From Dyella_B sp035690825 (lineage in GTDB: Bacteria > Pseudomonadota > Gammaproteobacteria > Xanthomonadales > Rhodanobacteraceae): DNA of 64,000 nucleotides. Both the position numbers and the translations under genes were made by a program. Positions 44,266 to 53,095 of this stretch are shown here, in pieces. Below the pieces are notes generated by a model that was not told the origin of the DNA, did no database searches, and worked only from the letters and a program-made list of their open reading frames with translations. Location of the stretch: NCBI RefSeq assembly GCF_051954575.1, contig NZ_JBQCHP010000107.1:46051-110050 (forward strand). The letters run 5' to 3'. Position 1 is the stretch's first letter, and the number at the start of each line of letters is the position of its first letter.

Positions 44266-45270
44266 ATGGCCACGCTCGTGCTGCCGCGGCTCGCCCTTAC
44301 CGCCGGCGAGCCGGCGGGTGTCGGTCCGGAGTTGCTCGTTCGATTGGCCGCCACGTCGTTGGCGGCCAATTTCGTTGCGATCACCGATCGCGCCCTACTC
44401 GAACGTGCCGCCGCGCGTTGCGCCACATCCGTTCGCCTGATCGACGATGATGGCGAAGCCATCACCGAGCGACCGCCCGGCGTGTTGCGCGTGCGCCACA
44501 TGCCGCTCGCCGCCACCGAAGCGCCCGGCCGGCCCGATCCGCATAATGCCCGCCATGTGCTGGCCACCTTGAGCGAAGCGGCAAGCGGCAGCATGGCCGG
44601 GCGCTACGCTGCCGTCGTGACGGCACCACTGCAGAAATCCTCGATCAACGAAGCCGGCATTCCCTTCCGCGGCCACACGGAGTTTTTCGCCGAACAAAGC
44701 CGCGCCGAGGTCGTGATGATGCTGGCCAGCCCCGAATTGCGCGTAGCGCTGGCCACCACGCACTTGCCGTTGCACGCCGTATCGGCCGCCATCGATGCCC
44801 AATCGCTGGAACGCACCCTGCGCATCGTGCACCAGGAGCTGCGGGCGAAATTCGGTTTCGCTGCACCGCGCATCGCCGTGCTCGGCCTCAATCCGCACGC
44901 CGGCGAAAGCGGCCATATCGGGCACGAAGAAATCGACACGATCATTCCGGTGATGGACAAGCTGCACCAGGAAGGCATGCAGTTGCTTGGGCCCGTTCCC
45001 GCCGATACCGCCTTCGTGCCCGCGCAGCGCGCGCGCTACGACGCGGTGCTGGCGATGTATCACGACCAGGCATTGCCGGTGCTGAAAAGCGAAGCCTTCG
45101 ATCGCACGGTGAACATCACCCTTGGCCTGCCCTTCATCCGCACCTCGGTCGATCACGGCACCGCGCTGGATCTCGCCGGCACCGGCAAGGCCGATCCCGC
45201 CAGCCTGATCGCCGCGGCGCGCATGGCGCTGGACCTGGTCACGCGCAGCGCCGCCGACAAAACCTCATGA
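44266..45270 (+). CDS. pdxA: 4-hydroxythreonine-4-phosphate dehydrogenase
   Basis: A 334-residue protein. It opens 'LALTAGEPAGVGPELLVRL' and has 'VVTAPLQKSSINEAGIPFRGHTEFFAE', 'LGLNPHAGESGHIGHEEIDTI', 'AMYHDQALPVLKSEAFDRTVNITLGLPFIRTSVDHGTALDLAGTGKA'-type segments that include the metal-binding His residues. It makes the precursor of the pyridine ring of pyridoxal phosphate. Its stop overlaps the rsmA start by 4 bases (ATGA). The gene order surA-pdxA-rsmA is widely conserved in gammaproteobacteria. Confidence 0.96.
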   Translation: MATLVLPRLALTAGEPAGVGPELLVRLAATSLAANFVAITDRALLERAAARCATSVRLIDDDGEAITERPPGVLRVRHMPLAATEAPGRPDPHNARHVLATLSEAASGSMAGRYAAVVTAPLQKSSINEAGIPFRGHTEFFAEQSRAEVVMMLASPELRVALATTHLPLHAVSAAIDAQSLERTLRIVHQELRAKFGFAAPRIAVLGLNPHAGESGHIGHEEIDTIIPVMDKLHQEGMQLLGPVPADTAFVPAQRARYDAVLAMYHDQALPVLKSEAFDRTVNITLGLPFIRTSVDHGTALDLAGTGKADPASLIAAARMALDLVTRSAADKTS

Positions 45271-46058
45271 ATGCTCCTGCCCGCCCCAAGAAAAGTTTCG
45301 GCCAGCACTTTCTGCACGAGCGCCGTTATATCGATCGCATCGTCTCCGTCATCGCACCCCGCGCGGAAGATTTCCTGGTGGAAATCGGACCCGGCGAAGG
45401 CGCGCTCACCTTTCCGCTGCTCGCCGCTGCCGGCAAGCTCACGGCGATCGAACTCGATACCGATCTGATTCCAACCCTCGAGGCCAAAGCGGCAAGCGTC
45501 GGCGCATTGTCGATCGTGCATGCCGACGTGCTGAAGGTGGACTTCACCGCGATGGCGCAGCGTGCGGGCGTCGCGCGACTGCGCATCGCGGGCAATCTGC
45601 CGTACTACATTTCCAGCCCCATCCTGTTTCATTGCGTCGACCATGCCGCGGCGATTGCCGACATGCACTTCATGTTGCAGAAGGAAGTGGTCGATCGCAT
45701 GGCAGCCGAACCTGGCAGCAAAGTGTATGGACGTCTATCTGTCATGCTGCAGCTCGCGTGCCGCGTGGAGCCGTTGTTCGACGTGCCGCCCGGCGCGTTC
45801 CGGCCGCCGCCGAAAGTGGATTCCTCGGTGGTGCGCCTCGTGCCCTTGCCGGCGGATGCGCGGCACGATGCCGATCCCGCACGTTTGCATGCCGTGGTGA
45901 AAGCGGCCTTCGCACAGCGCCGCAAGACACTCGGCAATGCGTTGCGCCAGCTAATGGATGCCGACGCCATCCGCTCGGCCGGCATCGATCCAAAGGCGCG
46001 CGCGGAAGTGCTGGCGCCGATGGACTTTGTGGCGCTAGCCAAGCTGCGGGACGCATAA
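45267..46058 (+). CDS. rsmA: 16S rRNA dimethyladenosine transferase
   Basis: A 263-residue SAM methyltransferase. 'KKSFGQHFLHERRYIDRIV' is the N-terminal signature, 'FLVEIGPGEGALTFPLL' the SAM-binding motif and 'RIAGNLPYYISSPILFH' the adenine-site NLPY motif. It dimethylates the two adjacent adenines near the 3' end of 16S rRNA during small subunit maturation. It is coupled to pdxA by an ATGA overlap. The 98-base gap to apaG probably holds a new promoter. Confidence 0.96.
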   Translation: MNAPARPKKSFGQHFLHERRYIDRIVSVIAPRAEDFLVEIGPGEGALTFPLLAAAGKLTAIELDTDLIPTLEAKAASVGALSIVHADVLKVDFTAMAQRAGVARLRIAGNLPYYISSPILFHCVDHAAAIADMHFMLQKEVVDRMAAEPGSKVYGRLSVMLQLACRVEPLFDVPPGAFRPPPKVDSSVVRLVPLPADARHDADPARLHAVVKAAFAQRRKTLGNALRQLMDADAIRSAGIDPKARAEVLAPMDFVALAKLRDA

Positions 46059-46143
46059 ATCGTCGAATATCTGGGCCTTCGCGTACCGCGCTCGCCGTTG
46101 CCGGCAGGTAATCGACGAGCCCGCGTCCCGCAACGAGTCCCGC

Positions 46144-46149
46144 TACAAT
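46144..46149 (+). promoter_or_regulatory. Candidate -10 element of apaG
   Basis: TACAAT lies 7 bases before ATG 46157. Transcription from it would begin at or next to that ATG, giving a leaderless mRNA. There is no good -35 hexamer at the usual distance. Confidence 0.4.
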
Positions 46150-46156
46150 GCGGACC

Positions 46157-46540
46157 ATGAAAGCCAAAACCCCCTACACGATCGACGTGCGGGTGCAGAC
46201 CCGTTTCGTTCCCGATCAATCCGCCCCCAACGAGAATCGCTACGTCTTCGCCTACACGATCAAGCTGCACAATGCCGGATTCGTGCCCGCGCGCCTGCTC
46301 ACCCGTCACTGGGTGATCACGGACGCCAATGGCAAGGTGGAGGAGGTGTTCGGCGAAGGCGTGGTGGGTGAACAACCGTGGATGCGTCCGGGCGACGATT
46401 ACGAGTACACCTCCGGCGCGGTGCTGGAAACGGCCGTCGGCACCATGCAGGGCAGCTACCAGATGGTGGCCGACGACGGCACGCGCTTCGAAGCGCCGAT
46501 CCCGGCTTTCACGCTGTCCATCCCCCGCACGCTGCATTGA
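46157..46540 (+). CDS. apaG: ApaG protein (DUF525)
   Basis: A 127-residue single-domain protein with the ApaG fibronectin III-like pattern: 'NRYVFAYTIKLHNAG', 'LLTRHWVITDANGKVEEVFGEGVVGEQP', 'YEYTSGAVLETAVGTMQGSYQM'. Its biochemical role is still unclear; it is almost always encoded next to apaH. ATG 46157 gives the usual family length; ATG 46148 overlaps a likely -10 element. It is the upstream partner of apaH here, with a mini-frame in between. Confidence 0.93.
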   Translation: MKAKTPYTIDVRVQTRFVPDQSAPNENRYVFAYTIKLHNAGFVPARLLTRHWVITDANGKVEEVFGEGVVGEQPWMRPGDDYEYTSGAVLETAVGTMQGSYQMVADDGTRFEAPIPAFTLSIPRTLH

Positions 46541-46554
46541 TCGAGGATCCGCTC

Positions 46555-46593
46555 ATGACAGGCGCGCGGCAGAGCTTCGAGGTGATGCGCTGA
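46555..46593 (+). CDS. 12-codon leader-like open frame before apaH
   Basis: ATG 46555 opens a 12-codon frame (MTGARQSFEVMR) with GAGGA seven bases upstream. Its TGA overlaps the apaH ATG by one base (TGATG), so ribosomes finishing it could restart on apaH. The peptide has no recognisable feature. It could also be chance sequence in the 52-base gap. Confidence 0.3.
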   Translation: MTGARQSFEVMR

Positions 46594-47441
46594 TGGCCAC
46601 CTACGCAATCGGCGACATCCAGGGTTGCTATCCGGAGCTGCAGCGTCTGCTGGACAAGCTGCGCTTCGATCCGGCCGGCGATCGGCTATGGTTCTGCGGG
46701 GACCTGGTCAATCGCGGCGGGCAGTCGCTGGAAACGCTGCGGCTGGTGTATTCGTTGCGCGACAACTCGGTAGTCACGCTCGGCAATCACGATCTCAGCC
46801 TGCTCGCCATCGGCCAGCGCAAGCAGGATGCGCAGGCGCGCGTGAATCCGGAGCTGCGCGAAGTGTTGTTCGCGGAAGACGCGTCCACCCTGCTCGACTG
46901 GCTACGCACGCAGAAGCTGCTGCATCATGATGAAACGATCGGCTGGACGATGGTGCATGCCGGCCTTGCGCCGAGCTGGACGCTTCGGCAGGCGCAACGT
47001 TGCGCCTCGGAAATCGAGCGCGAGCTGGCCAGCCCGCGTCATCCGCGCCTGCTGAAGAATCTTTTCGGCAACCGGCCCGCGGCATGGAGCAGTCGCCTGC
47101 AAGGCATCGAGCGCATGCGCGCGTCGATCAATACGCTTACGCGCATGCGCTATTGCGACGTCAACGGCCGCATCGATTTCGAAGGCAAGGGCGCGCCCGG
47201 CACGCAGAAGCCCGGCATGTATCCATGGTTTGAAGTGCCCGGCATGCGCAAACGCGACAACCGCATCGTATGCGGTCACTGGTCGGCGCTCGGGCGTTTT
47301 GCAGGCTTGGGGATCTACGGCATCGATACCGGATGCGTATGGGGCGGCAAGCTCACCGCGCTGCGGCTGGATAGCGAAGAGCCGCAGTACATCACGGTGG
47401 ATGCAGAACCGCATCGCAAGCGCACGCCTGGCGCGGATTGA
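46593..47441 (+). CDS. apaH: Symmetrical bis(5'-nucleosyl)-tetraphosphatase (Ap4A hydrolase)
   Basis: A 282-residue metallophosphatase. The three metal motifs are present: 'YAIGDIQGCYPEL', 'FCGDLVNRGGQSL' and 'TLGNHDLSLL'. Further His residues are in 'MVHAGLAPSW' and 'VCGHWSALG'. It splits Ap4A and related dinucleotides, including NpnN caps on RNA, into two ADP-type halves. The start at 46593 has GAGGTGAT upstream. It ends against a family A palindrome that separates it from the convergent secA. Confidence 0.95.
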   Translation: MATYAIGDIQGCYPELQRLLDKLRFDPAGDRLWFCGDLVNRGGQSLETLRLVYSLRDNSVVTLGNHDLSLLAIGQRKQDAQARVNPELREVLFAEDASTLLDWLRTQKLLHHDETIGWTMVHAGLAPSWTLRQAQRCASEIERELASPRHPRLLKNLFGNRPAAWSSRLQGIERMRASINTLTRMRYCDVNGRIDFEGKGAPGTQKPGMYPWFEVPGMRKRDNRIVCGHWSALGRFAGLGIYGIDTGCVWGGKLTALRLDSEEPQYITVDAEPHRKRTPGAD

Positions 47442-47519
47442 CGTAGGTTGGGGTGCAAAACCCCAACGTCGCCTTCTACACGGACATGCGGGAGTTGGGG
47501 TTTGCACCCCAACCTACGA
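47442..47519. repeat. Family A palindrome filling the apaH / secA gap
   Basis: CGTAGGTTGGGGTGCAAAAC at 47442 is mirrored exactly at 47493-47518 (GTTGGGGTTTGCACCCCAAC then CTACG), with a 25-base loop. The element occupies the complete 78-base gap between two convergent genes. It is the best preserved copy of the family and probably a two-way terminator. Confidence 0.82.
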
Positions 47520-50249
47520 TCAGTTCAACTGCCCGTGGCAGTGCTTGTACTTCTTGCCCGAACCACACGGGCATGGATCGTTGCGGCCCACTTTCGGACC
47601 GTTGACCAGCGGTTCCACGGTCGCGGCCTCGGACTGCATGGCGGGTGCATCCATGCCGAGCGCGCCGCCCGCCGGGGCACCGCCGCCGGTGGTCTGCATC
47701 TGGCGCGCCAGGCGTTCGGCCATGCGCTGCTGCTCGGCTTCCATCGCGGCGACTTCTTCTTCACTGCGGATGCGGATGCGCGCCAGCATCTGGATCACTT
47801 CGGTCTTGATGCGCGCCAACATCTGCGAGAACAGCTCGAAGGACTCGCGCTTGAACGCCTGCTTGGGATCCTGCTGCGCATAGCCGCGCAGATAGATGCC
47901 CTGGCGCATGTAATCCATGCTCGAGAGATGTTCCTTCCAGGCGTTGTCCAGCACGCTCAGCATGATGTGCTTTTCGAGCTGGCGCATGGTGTCGGCGCCA
48001 ATTTGCTTTTCCTTGGCCTGGAACATTTCCTCGACCAGCGCGCGCACGTGCTCCAGCACGGTACCGGCATCGGCTTCTGATTGCTGTTCCAGCCAGGACT
48101 TGAGCTCGGCGGAGATGCCGAAGTCGCTTTCCAGCTCACGCTCCAGGCCGGCGATGTCCCACTGCTCGTCGATGCTGTCGGCCGCCACATAGCGGCGCAC
48201 CAGGTCGGTGACCACGTCTTCGCGGATGTCGGCGATGGTGGCGGAGACTTCTTCCTCTTCCAGCAGCTCGTCGCGCTGGCGATAGATCACCTTGCGCTGG
48301 TCGTTGGCGACATCGTCGTATTCGAGCAGGTTCTTGCGGATGTCGAAGTTGTGCTGCTCGACCTTGCGCTGCGCCTTTTCGATCTGGCGGCTGATCATGC
48401 GGTCTTCCAGCGCTTCGTCTTCCTTCATGCCGAAGCGCTTCATCCAGCGCACCAGGCCTTCGCCGCCGAAGATGCGCAGCAGGTTGTCCTGCAGCGACAG
48501 GTAGAAGCGCGAGGAACCCGGGTCGCCCTGGCGACCGGAACGGCCGCGCAGCTGGTTGTCGATACGGCGCGATTCGTGACGCTCGGTGCCGACGATGTGC
48601 AGGCCGCCGGCGGTGATGACCTGCTCGTGGCGCTTTTGCCATTCGGACTTGACGCGTGCGCGATCGACCTCGCTGGCGTCCTCGCCCAGCGCGTGCAGCG
48701 CCGCTTCCAGGCTGCCGCCCAGCACGATGTCGGTGCCGCGACCGGCCATGTTGGTGGCGATGGTGACGGCGCCCGGCATGCCGGCCTGCGCCACGATGTG
48801 CGCTTCGCGCTCGTGCTGCTTGGCGTTGAGCACTTCGTGCGGAATCTTTTCCTTGTTCAGCAGGCCGGACAGGAGTTCGGATACGTCGATCGACGCCGTA
48901 CCGACCAGCACCGGCTGACCGCGCTTGTGGCAGTCGCGGATGTCCTCGATCACCGACTTGTACTTCACGTCCTGGCTGAGGAACACCATGTCCGCGTTGT
49001 CTTTGCGGATCATCGGCTTGTGGGTGGGGATCACCACCACTTCCAGGCCGTAGATCGTCTGGAACTCATACGCTTCGGTGTCGGCCGTACCGGTCATGCC
49101 GGCCAGCTTCTTGTACATGCGGAACAGGTTCTGGAAAGTGACCGTGGCCAGCGTCTGGTTCTCGCGCTGGATCGGCACACCTTCCTTCGCTTCCACCGCC
49201 TGGTGCAGGCCGTCGGACCAACGACGACCCGGCAGGGTACGGCCGGTGAATTCGTCCACGATGATCACTTCGCCGTCGCGCACGATGTAGTCGACGTCGC
49301 GCTGATAGATCGCATTGGCGCGCAGCGCGGCGTTGAGGTGGTGCACGATGGCCAGGTTGCGCGCGTCGTACAGGCTGCTTTCCGGGTCGATCACTTTGGC
49401 TTGCTGCAGCAGTTCTTCTGCGTGCTGCATGCCTTCTTCGGAGAGATGCACCTGCTTCTGCTTCTCGTCGACCCAGTAGTCGCCTGGGCCATCTTCCACT
49501 GCTTGGCGGGTCATGCGCGGCACGATCTTGTTCACCGCGATGTATAGCTGCGGGGAATCCTCGGCCGGACCGGAGATGATCAGCGGGGTGCGCGCTTCGT
49601 CGATGAGAATGGAGTCCACTTCGTCGACGATGGCGTAGTGCAGGCCGCGCTGCACGCGCTGGTCTTTGGACAGCGCCATGTTGTCGCGCAGGTAGTCGAA
49701 GCCGTATTCGTTGTTGGTGCCGTAGGTGATGTCAGCGGCGTAGGCCGAATGCTTGTCGGCGTGATCCATGCCCGGATACACCACGCCCACGCTCATGCCG
49801 AGGAAGTTGTAGAGCTTGCCCATCTGCGCGGCGTCGCGCTTGGCCAGGTAGTCGTTGACGGTGACGACGTGGGTGCCCTTGCCTTCCAGCGCGTTCAAGT
49901 ACACCGGCGCGGTCGCCACCAGCGTCTTGCCTTCGCCGGTACGCATTTCGGCGATCTTGCCCATGTGCAGCACCATGCCGCCGATCAGCTGCACGTCGTA
50001 GTGGCGCATGCCGAGCACGCGCTTGGCGCCCTCGCGCACCACGGCAAAGGCTTCCGGCAATAACTTGTCGAGCGACTCGCCGTCGGCGATGCGCTGCTTG
50101 AATTCGTCGGTCTTGCCGCGCAGGGCCTCGTCGCTGAGCTTCTCGTACTCAGGTTCCAGCGCATTGATGCGCGCGACGGTTTTGGACAGCTGGCGCAGTA
50201 CTCGATCGTTACGGCTGCCAAAGAGGCTCGTCAGGGCACGGTTAAGCAT
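47520..50249 (-). CDS. secA: Preprotein translocase motor subunit SecA
   Basis: A 909-residue ATPase. Walker A is at residues 102-109 (MRTGEGKT), the DEVD motif is in 'YAIVDEVDSILIDEARTPLI', and 'GTDIVLGG' and 'GRSGRQGDPGSS' mark the second helicase domain. The C-terminal zinc-binding tail CPCGSGKKYKHCH contacts SecB and the ribosome. It drives proteins through SecYEG. GGAAGA lies just upstream of ATG 50249. The position beside lpxC and ftsZ is common in gammaproteobacteria. Confidence 0.98.
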   Translation of the reverse strand: MLNRALTSLFGSRNDRVLRQLSKTVARINALEPEYEKLSDEALRGKTDEFKQRIADGESLDKLLPEAFAVVREGAKRVLGMRHYDVQLIGGMVLHMGKIAEMRTGEGKTLVATAPVYLNALEGKGTHVVTVNDYLAKRDAAQMGKLYNFLGMSVGVVYPGMDHADKHSAYAADITYGTNNEYGFDYLRDNMALSKDQRVQRGLHYAIVDEVDSILIDEARTPLIISGPAEDSPQLYIAVNKIVPRMTRQAVEDGPGDYWVDEKQKQVHLSEEGMQHAEELLQQAKVIDPESSLYDARNLAIVHHLNAALRANAIYQRDVDYIVRDGEVIIVDEFTGRTLPGRRWSDGLHQAVEAKEGVPIQRENQTLATVTFQNLFRMYKKLAGMTGTADTEAYEFQTIYGLEVVVIPTHKPMIRKDNADMVFLSQDVKYKSVIEDIRDCHKRGQPVLVGTASIDVSELLSGLLNKEKIPHEVLNAKQHEREAHIVAQAGMPGAVTIATNMAGRGTDIVLGGSLEAALHALGEDASEVDRARVKSEWQKRHEQVITAGGLHIVGTERHESRRIDNQLRGRSGRQGDPGSSRFYLSLQDNLLRIFGGEGLVRWMKRFGMKEDEALEDRMISRQIEKAQRKVEQHNFDIRKNLLEYDDVANDQRKVIYRQRDELLEEEEVSATIADIREDVVTDLVRRYVAADSIDEQWDIAGLERELESDFGISAELKSWLEQQSEADAGTVLEHVRALVEEMFQAKEKQIGADTMRQLEKHIMLSVLDNAWKEHLSSMDYMRQGIYLRGYAQQDPKQAFKRESFELFSQMLARIKTEVIQMLARIRIRSEEEVAAMEAEQQRMAERLARQMQTTGGGAPAGGALGMDAPAMQSEAATVEPLVNGPKVGRNDPCPCGSGKKYKHCHGQLN

Positions 50250-50361
50250 CGATCTTCCGGATCAGGAAATGGGGATGTCCGCCAGGCGGTAAGTCCCGCC
50301 GGACAAAGGCTTGATGATACTAGGGTCCGCCGGGTATCCCAAACGCGGGAACGCCCGTGGA

Positions 50362-50466
50362 CGGGAATCGTGAATCGTCAATCGGGAATAGTGGGAAACC
50401 CGTATGCCGCAGGTTTGCGGCGCACCTGCCTTTAACGATTCCCGATTCCCTATTCGCGATTCCCGC
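50362..50466. repeat. Inverted repeat of GGGAATCG / CGATTCCC units (family D)
   Basis: CGGGAATCGTGAATCGTCAA and TCGGGAATAG at 50362-50392 are mirrored by CGATTCCCGATTCCCTATTC and GCGATTCCCG at 50437-50466. Each arm is itself a short tandem of near-identical units. It lies upstream of secA on the far side of its start, within the 281-base gap to the M23 peptidase gene, which otherwise shows nothing clear. Confidence 0.7.
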
Positions 50467-50530
50467 CCCAAGGGGTGGCGGTACGGCGGCCCGCTTTCAA
50501 GGGTGCCGCCGATAGTGAACTGCGCTTGGC

Positions 50531-51463
50531 TCAGCGATGGTTCTTCACGTATGCCAACGGATTGACCACGCGGCCGTTGTACCAGACCTCGAAATGCACG
50601 TGCGAGCCGGTGGAACGGCCGGAAGAGCCGGCCTGGGCGATCTCCTCGCCCACGCGCACGTGCTGGCCGGGACGCACCAACAGCTTGCTGTTGTGCGCAT
50701 AGCGCGTCATGTAGCCGTTGCCGTGGTCGATTTCCACCACGTTGCCGTAGCCGCTACGAACGCCGGCGTAGGTGACCATGCCTTCGGCCACCGTGCGCAC
50801 CTGGCTGCCATAAGGCACGGCGATGTCCAGACCGGTATGGCGGGCGGCAAGACCGTCGAAGGGATCGGCACGCGTGCCAAAGTACGAGGAAATGTAACCG
50901 TCCGCCGGCATGCCGGTGGGTTTCAAGTTGGAATCGATGCGCGCGTTCATCAACAGGCTCTGCATCGCTTTCAGTTGCGCCTGCTGGGTTTCGAACTGCG
51001 TGGCCAGTTGGCTGATGCCGACGTCCAGCGTTTGCGGCAATGCGTAGGCGCCGCTGCCGTCCGTCACCTCGACGCCACCGACCGGCGGCGGCTGGTCAAA
51101 GTTGAATTCGTTGCTATCGAGCTTGCCGACCTGCACCAGGCGCTCGCCCAGCGCGTTGATGCGGGTGGCCTGGGCCTGTAACTGGCCAAGCTTGATGGCG
51201 AGCGCATCGAGCTGCCGGTGCGCGTCTTCGCGCAGGTCGCCCAGCTGCTTGTCCTGCATCTTCACCTGCTGGTGCAGCGCGTTGATCTCGGCCAAGGCGC
51301 GATCGCGCGGGCTGGCCACCGCCAATGCCACGCCGGCGCCGATGCTTGCCAGGGCGAGCACGATCGCCGCTCCGATGCTCCATACACGCCAACGCAGATG
51401 CGGGTGGGTGAAGTCCAAGGTTTTGGGCACCTTCCCTGCGCGTGAGACGAGTATGATTTGCAT
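50531..51463 (-). CDS. M23-family (LytM domain) peptidase, membrane-anchored
   Basis: A 310-residue protein. One membrane segment (about residues 30-50, IGAAIVLALASIGAGVALAVA) is followed by a coiled-coil (ALAEINALHQQVKMQDKQLG...) and a C-terminal M23 domain. The zinc site is complete: 'RHTGLDIAVPYGS' (HxxxD) and 'GSHVHFEVWYNG' (HxH). It should cut peptidoglycan cross-links, or activate another hydrolase, in the periplasm. Xanthomonadales carry this gene between secA and dciA. It diverges from dciA with a 26-base gap. The start was taken at the first Met, where the cytoplasmic tail begins; no strong ribosome site is seen. Confidence 0.9.
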   Translation of the reverse strand: MQIILVSRAGKVPKTLDFTHPHLRWRVWSIGAAIVLALASIGAGVALAVASPRDRALAEINALHQQVKMQDKQLGDLREDAHRQLDALAIKLGQLQAQATRINALGERLVQVGKLDSNEFNFDQPPPVGGVEVTDGSGAYALPQTLDVGISQLATQFETQQAQLKAMQSLLMNARIDSNLKPTGMPADGYISSYFGTRADPFDGLAARHTGLDIAVPYGSQVRTVAEGMVTYAGVRSGYGNVVEIDHGNGYMTRYAHNSKLLVRPGQHVRVGEEIAQAGSSGRSTGSHVHFEVWYNGRVVNPLAYVKNHR

Positions 51464-51489
51464 GTCGTTACCGGTTTAAAGTTTTACTT

Positions 51490-51969
51490 ATGCAGCGCGA
51501 CGTTCCCGCCTCTCTCCGCACCGGCCATGGGCCCCGCCCCATCACCGATGTCGGTCCTGTCGCTGCGCTGGCCAAACAGGCCGGCAAGCTCGAGGCGTTG
51601 GACCGCGCACTACGCCAGACGTTGTCATCGCCCCTGCGCGAGCAGGTGAGATTCGCCAATTTCCGCGGCGACCGTCTTGTCTTCCTGGCTTCCTCGCCGG
51701 CCTGGGCATCGCGCCTGCGTCTGCAACAGACACAGATCCTCGCTGCCGCACGCGCCATCGGCGCGAATGCCAGCTCAATCACCGTGAAAGTGGCCCCCCT
51801 TCCTCCGCCTGACCCACAGCCGGAGCAATCAAAACCGCTTTCGCCTGCCGCGGCGCTTCATCTGAAGGCTGCCGCAGGTTCCATCAACGACCCCGAATTG
51901 CGGGCAATGTTCCTGGAGCTGGCGTCCGTCGCCGAAACCGCGAATTCCACCTCACCCGCAACGCCCTGA
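51490..51969 (+). CDS. DciA-like protein (DUF721), replicative helicase loader family
   Basis: A 159-residue protein. The N-terminal DUF721 domain reads 'LAKQAGKLEALDRALRQTLSSPLREQVRFANFRGDRLVFLASSPAWASRLRLQQTQIL', the KH-like fold of DciA. The C-terminal half is Pro/Ala-rich and probably disordered. DciA helps load the DnaB helicase in bacteria that lack DnaC. The gene is convergent with lpxC. TAAAGT lies 7 bases upstream of ATG 51490 and there is no Shine-Dalgarno sequence, so the mRNA may be leaderless. Confidence 0.83.
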   Translation: MQRDVPASLRTGHGPRPITDVGPVAALAKQAGKLEALDRALRQTLSSPLREQVRFANFRGDRLVFLASSPAWASRLRLQQTQILAAARAIGANASSITVKVAPLPPPDPQPEQSKPLSPAAALHLKAAAGSINDPELRAMFLELASVAETANSTSPATP

Positions 51970-52124
51970 GCTGCAGACGTCATATCCGAGGCAAGGCACG
52001 CAATCGCCTGCTCCGGTGCGGAGGCGGTTTTATACCACGGCATGGCCTACCCAGGTCTCTATGACCTGTGGTGATAACGTGAACCCCGGGACGAGGAAAG
52101 CGTGATTTCGATCACAAAAATGAA

Positions 52125-52152
52125 CAGACCGAGTCCAAGGGACTCGGTCTGG
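52125..52152 (-). terminator. Rho-independent terminator of lpxC
   Basis: The 12-bp stem CAGACCGAGTCC / GGACTCGGTCTG (loop AAGG or CTTG by strand) lies 29 bases after the lpxC stop. On the - strand it is followed by TTCATTTTTG, a moderate U-tract. It may also stop dciA transcripts coming from the other side. Confidence 0.85.
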
Positions 52153-52180
52153 GGTAGGGGTTAACCCGTTTTGAAGGTTT

Positions 52181-53095
52181 TCAGATCGCCTGGGCCGGAT
52201 GGGCGTAGGAGATGGGGGCGGTGGCCGGATCGTCCTGGTAGCTGACTTCTTCCCACGCGGAGGCGTCGGCCATCAGCGTGCGCAGCAGCTTGTTGTTCAA
52301 CTCGTGACCGGATTTGTGCGCGTAGTAGGCGCCGATCAGGCTGTGGCCGAGTAGATACAGATCTCCGATCGCATCGAGGATCTTGTGCTTGACGAATTCG
52401 TCTTCGTAACGAAGACCGTCTTCGTTGAGCACGCGGTAGTCGTCGAGCACCACCGCGTTGTCCATCGAACCGCCGAGCGCGAGATTGTGTTCGCGCAGCA
52501 TCTCGATGTCGCGCATGAAGCCGAAGGTGCGTGCGCGGCTCACTTCCTTCACGAACGAGGTGGTGGAGAAGTCGATCTCGGCGCGCGAGGTGCGCCTGGA
52601 GATGATCGGGTGGTTGAACTCGATCGAGAAACCGACCTTGAAGCCCTCAAACGGCTCGAAACTGGCCCATTTGTCGCCTTCCTGCACCTTCACCGGCTTC
52701 TTGATGCGGATGAAGCGCTTCGGCGCGGACTGTTCTTCGATACCGGCCGATTGCAGCAGGAATACGAAGGGACCGGCACTGCCGTCCATGATCGGTACTT
52801 CCGGCGCGGAAAGATCGACGTAAGCATTGTCGATGCCCAAGCCCGCCATCGCCGACAGCAAGTGTTCCACGGTTGAAACACGTACGTCGCCATTGACCAG
52901 CGTGGTGGACAAACGCGTGTCACCCACGTGGTCGGGACGCGCGTGGATCTCGACCGGAGGATTGAGATCGGTGCGACGAAAAACGATGCCGGTGTTCGGC
53001 GCCGCCGGACGCAGCGTCATATAGACCTTGTCGCCGGTATGCAGACCGACGCCGGTGGCACGGATGATGTTCTTCAACGTACGCTGCTTAATCAT
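52181..53095 (-). CDS. lpxC: UDP-3-O-acyl-N-acetylglucosamine deacetylase
   Basis: A 304-residue zinc enzyme. 'MIKQRTLKNIIRATGVGLHTGDKV' is the family's opening. The zinc ligands are in 'STVEHLLSAMAGLGIDNAYVDL' (His) and 'KHKILDAIGDLYLLGHSLIGAYYAHKSGHELNN' (His and Asp, with the catalytic His in the last part). It commits UDP-GlcNAc to lipid A synthesis. A terminator follows. A Fur-like dyad lies 122 bases upstream. Confidence 0.98.
   Translation of the reverse strand: MIKQRTLKNIIRATGVGLHTGDKVYMTLRPAAPNTGIVFRRTDLNPPVEIHARPDHVGDTRLSTTLVNGDVRVSTVEHLLSAMAGLGIDNAYVDLSAPEVPIMDGSAGPFVFLLQSAGIEEQSAPKRFIRIKKPVKVQEGDKWASFEPFEGFKVGFSIEFNHPIISRRTSRAEIDFSTTSFVKEVSRARTFGFMRDIEMLREHNLALGGSMDNAVVLDDYRVLNEDGLRYEDEFVKHKILDAIGDLYLLGHSLIGAYYAHKSGHELNNKLLRTLMADASAWEEVSYQDDPATAPISYAHPAQAI

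Noticed and set aside
50262..50471. Small open frame beginning MGRESRIGNRES
   Set aside because: It is a translation of the family D inverted repeat and not a gene.
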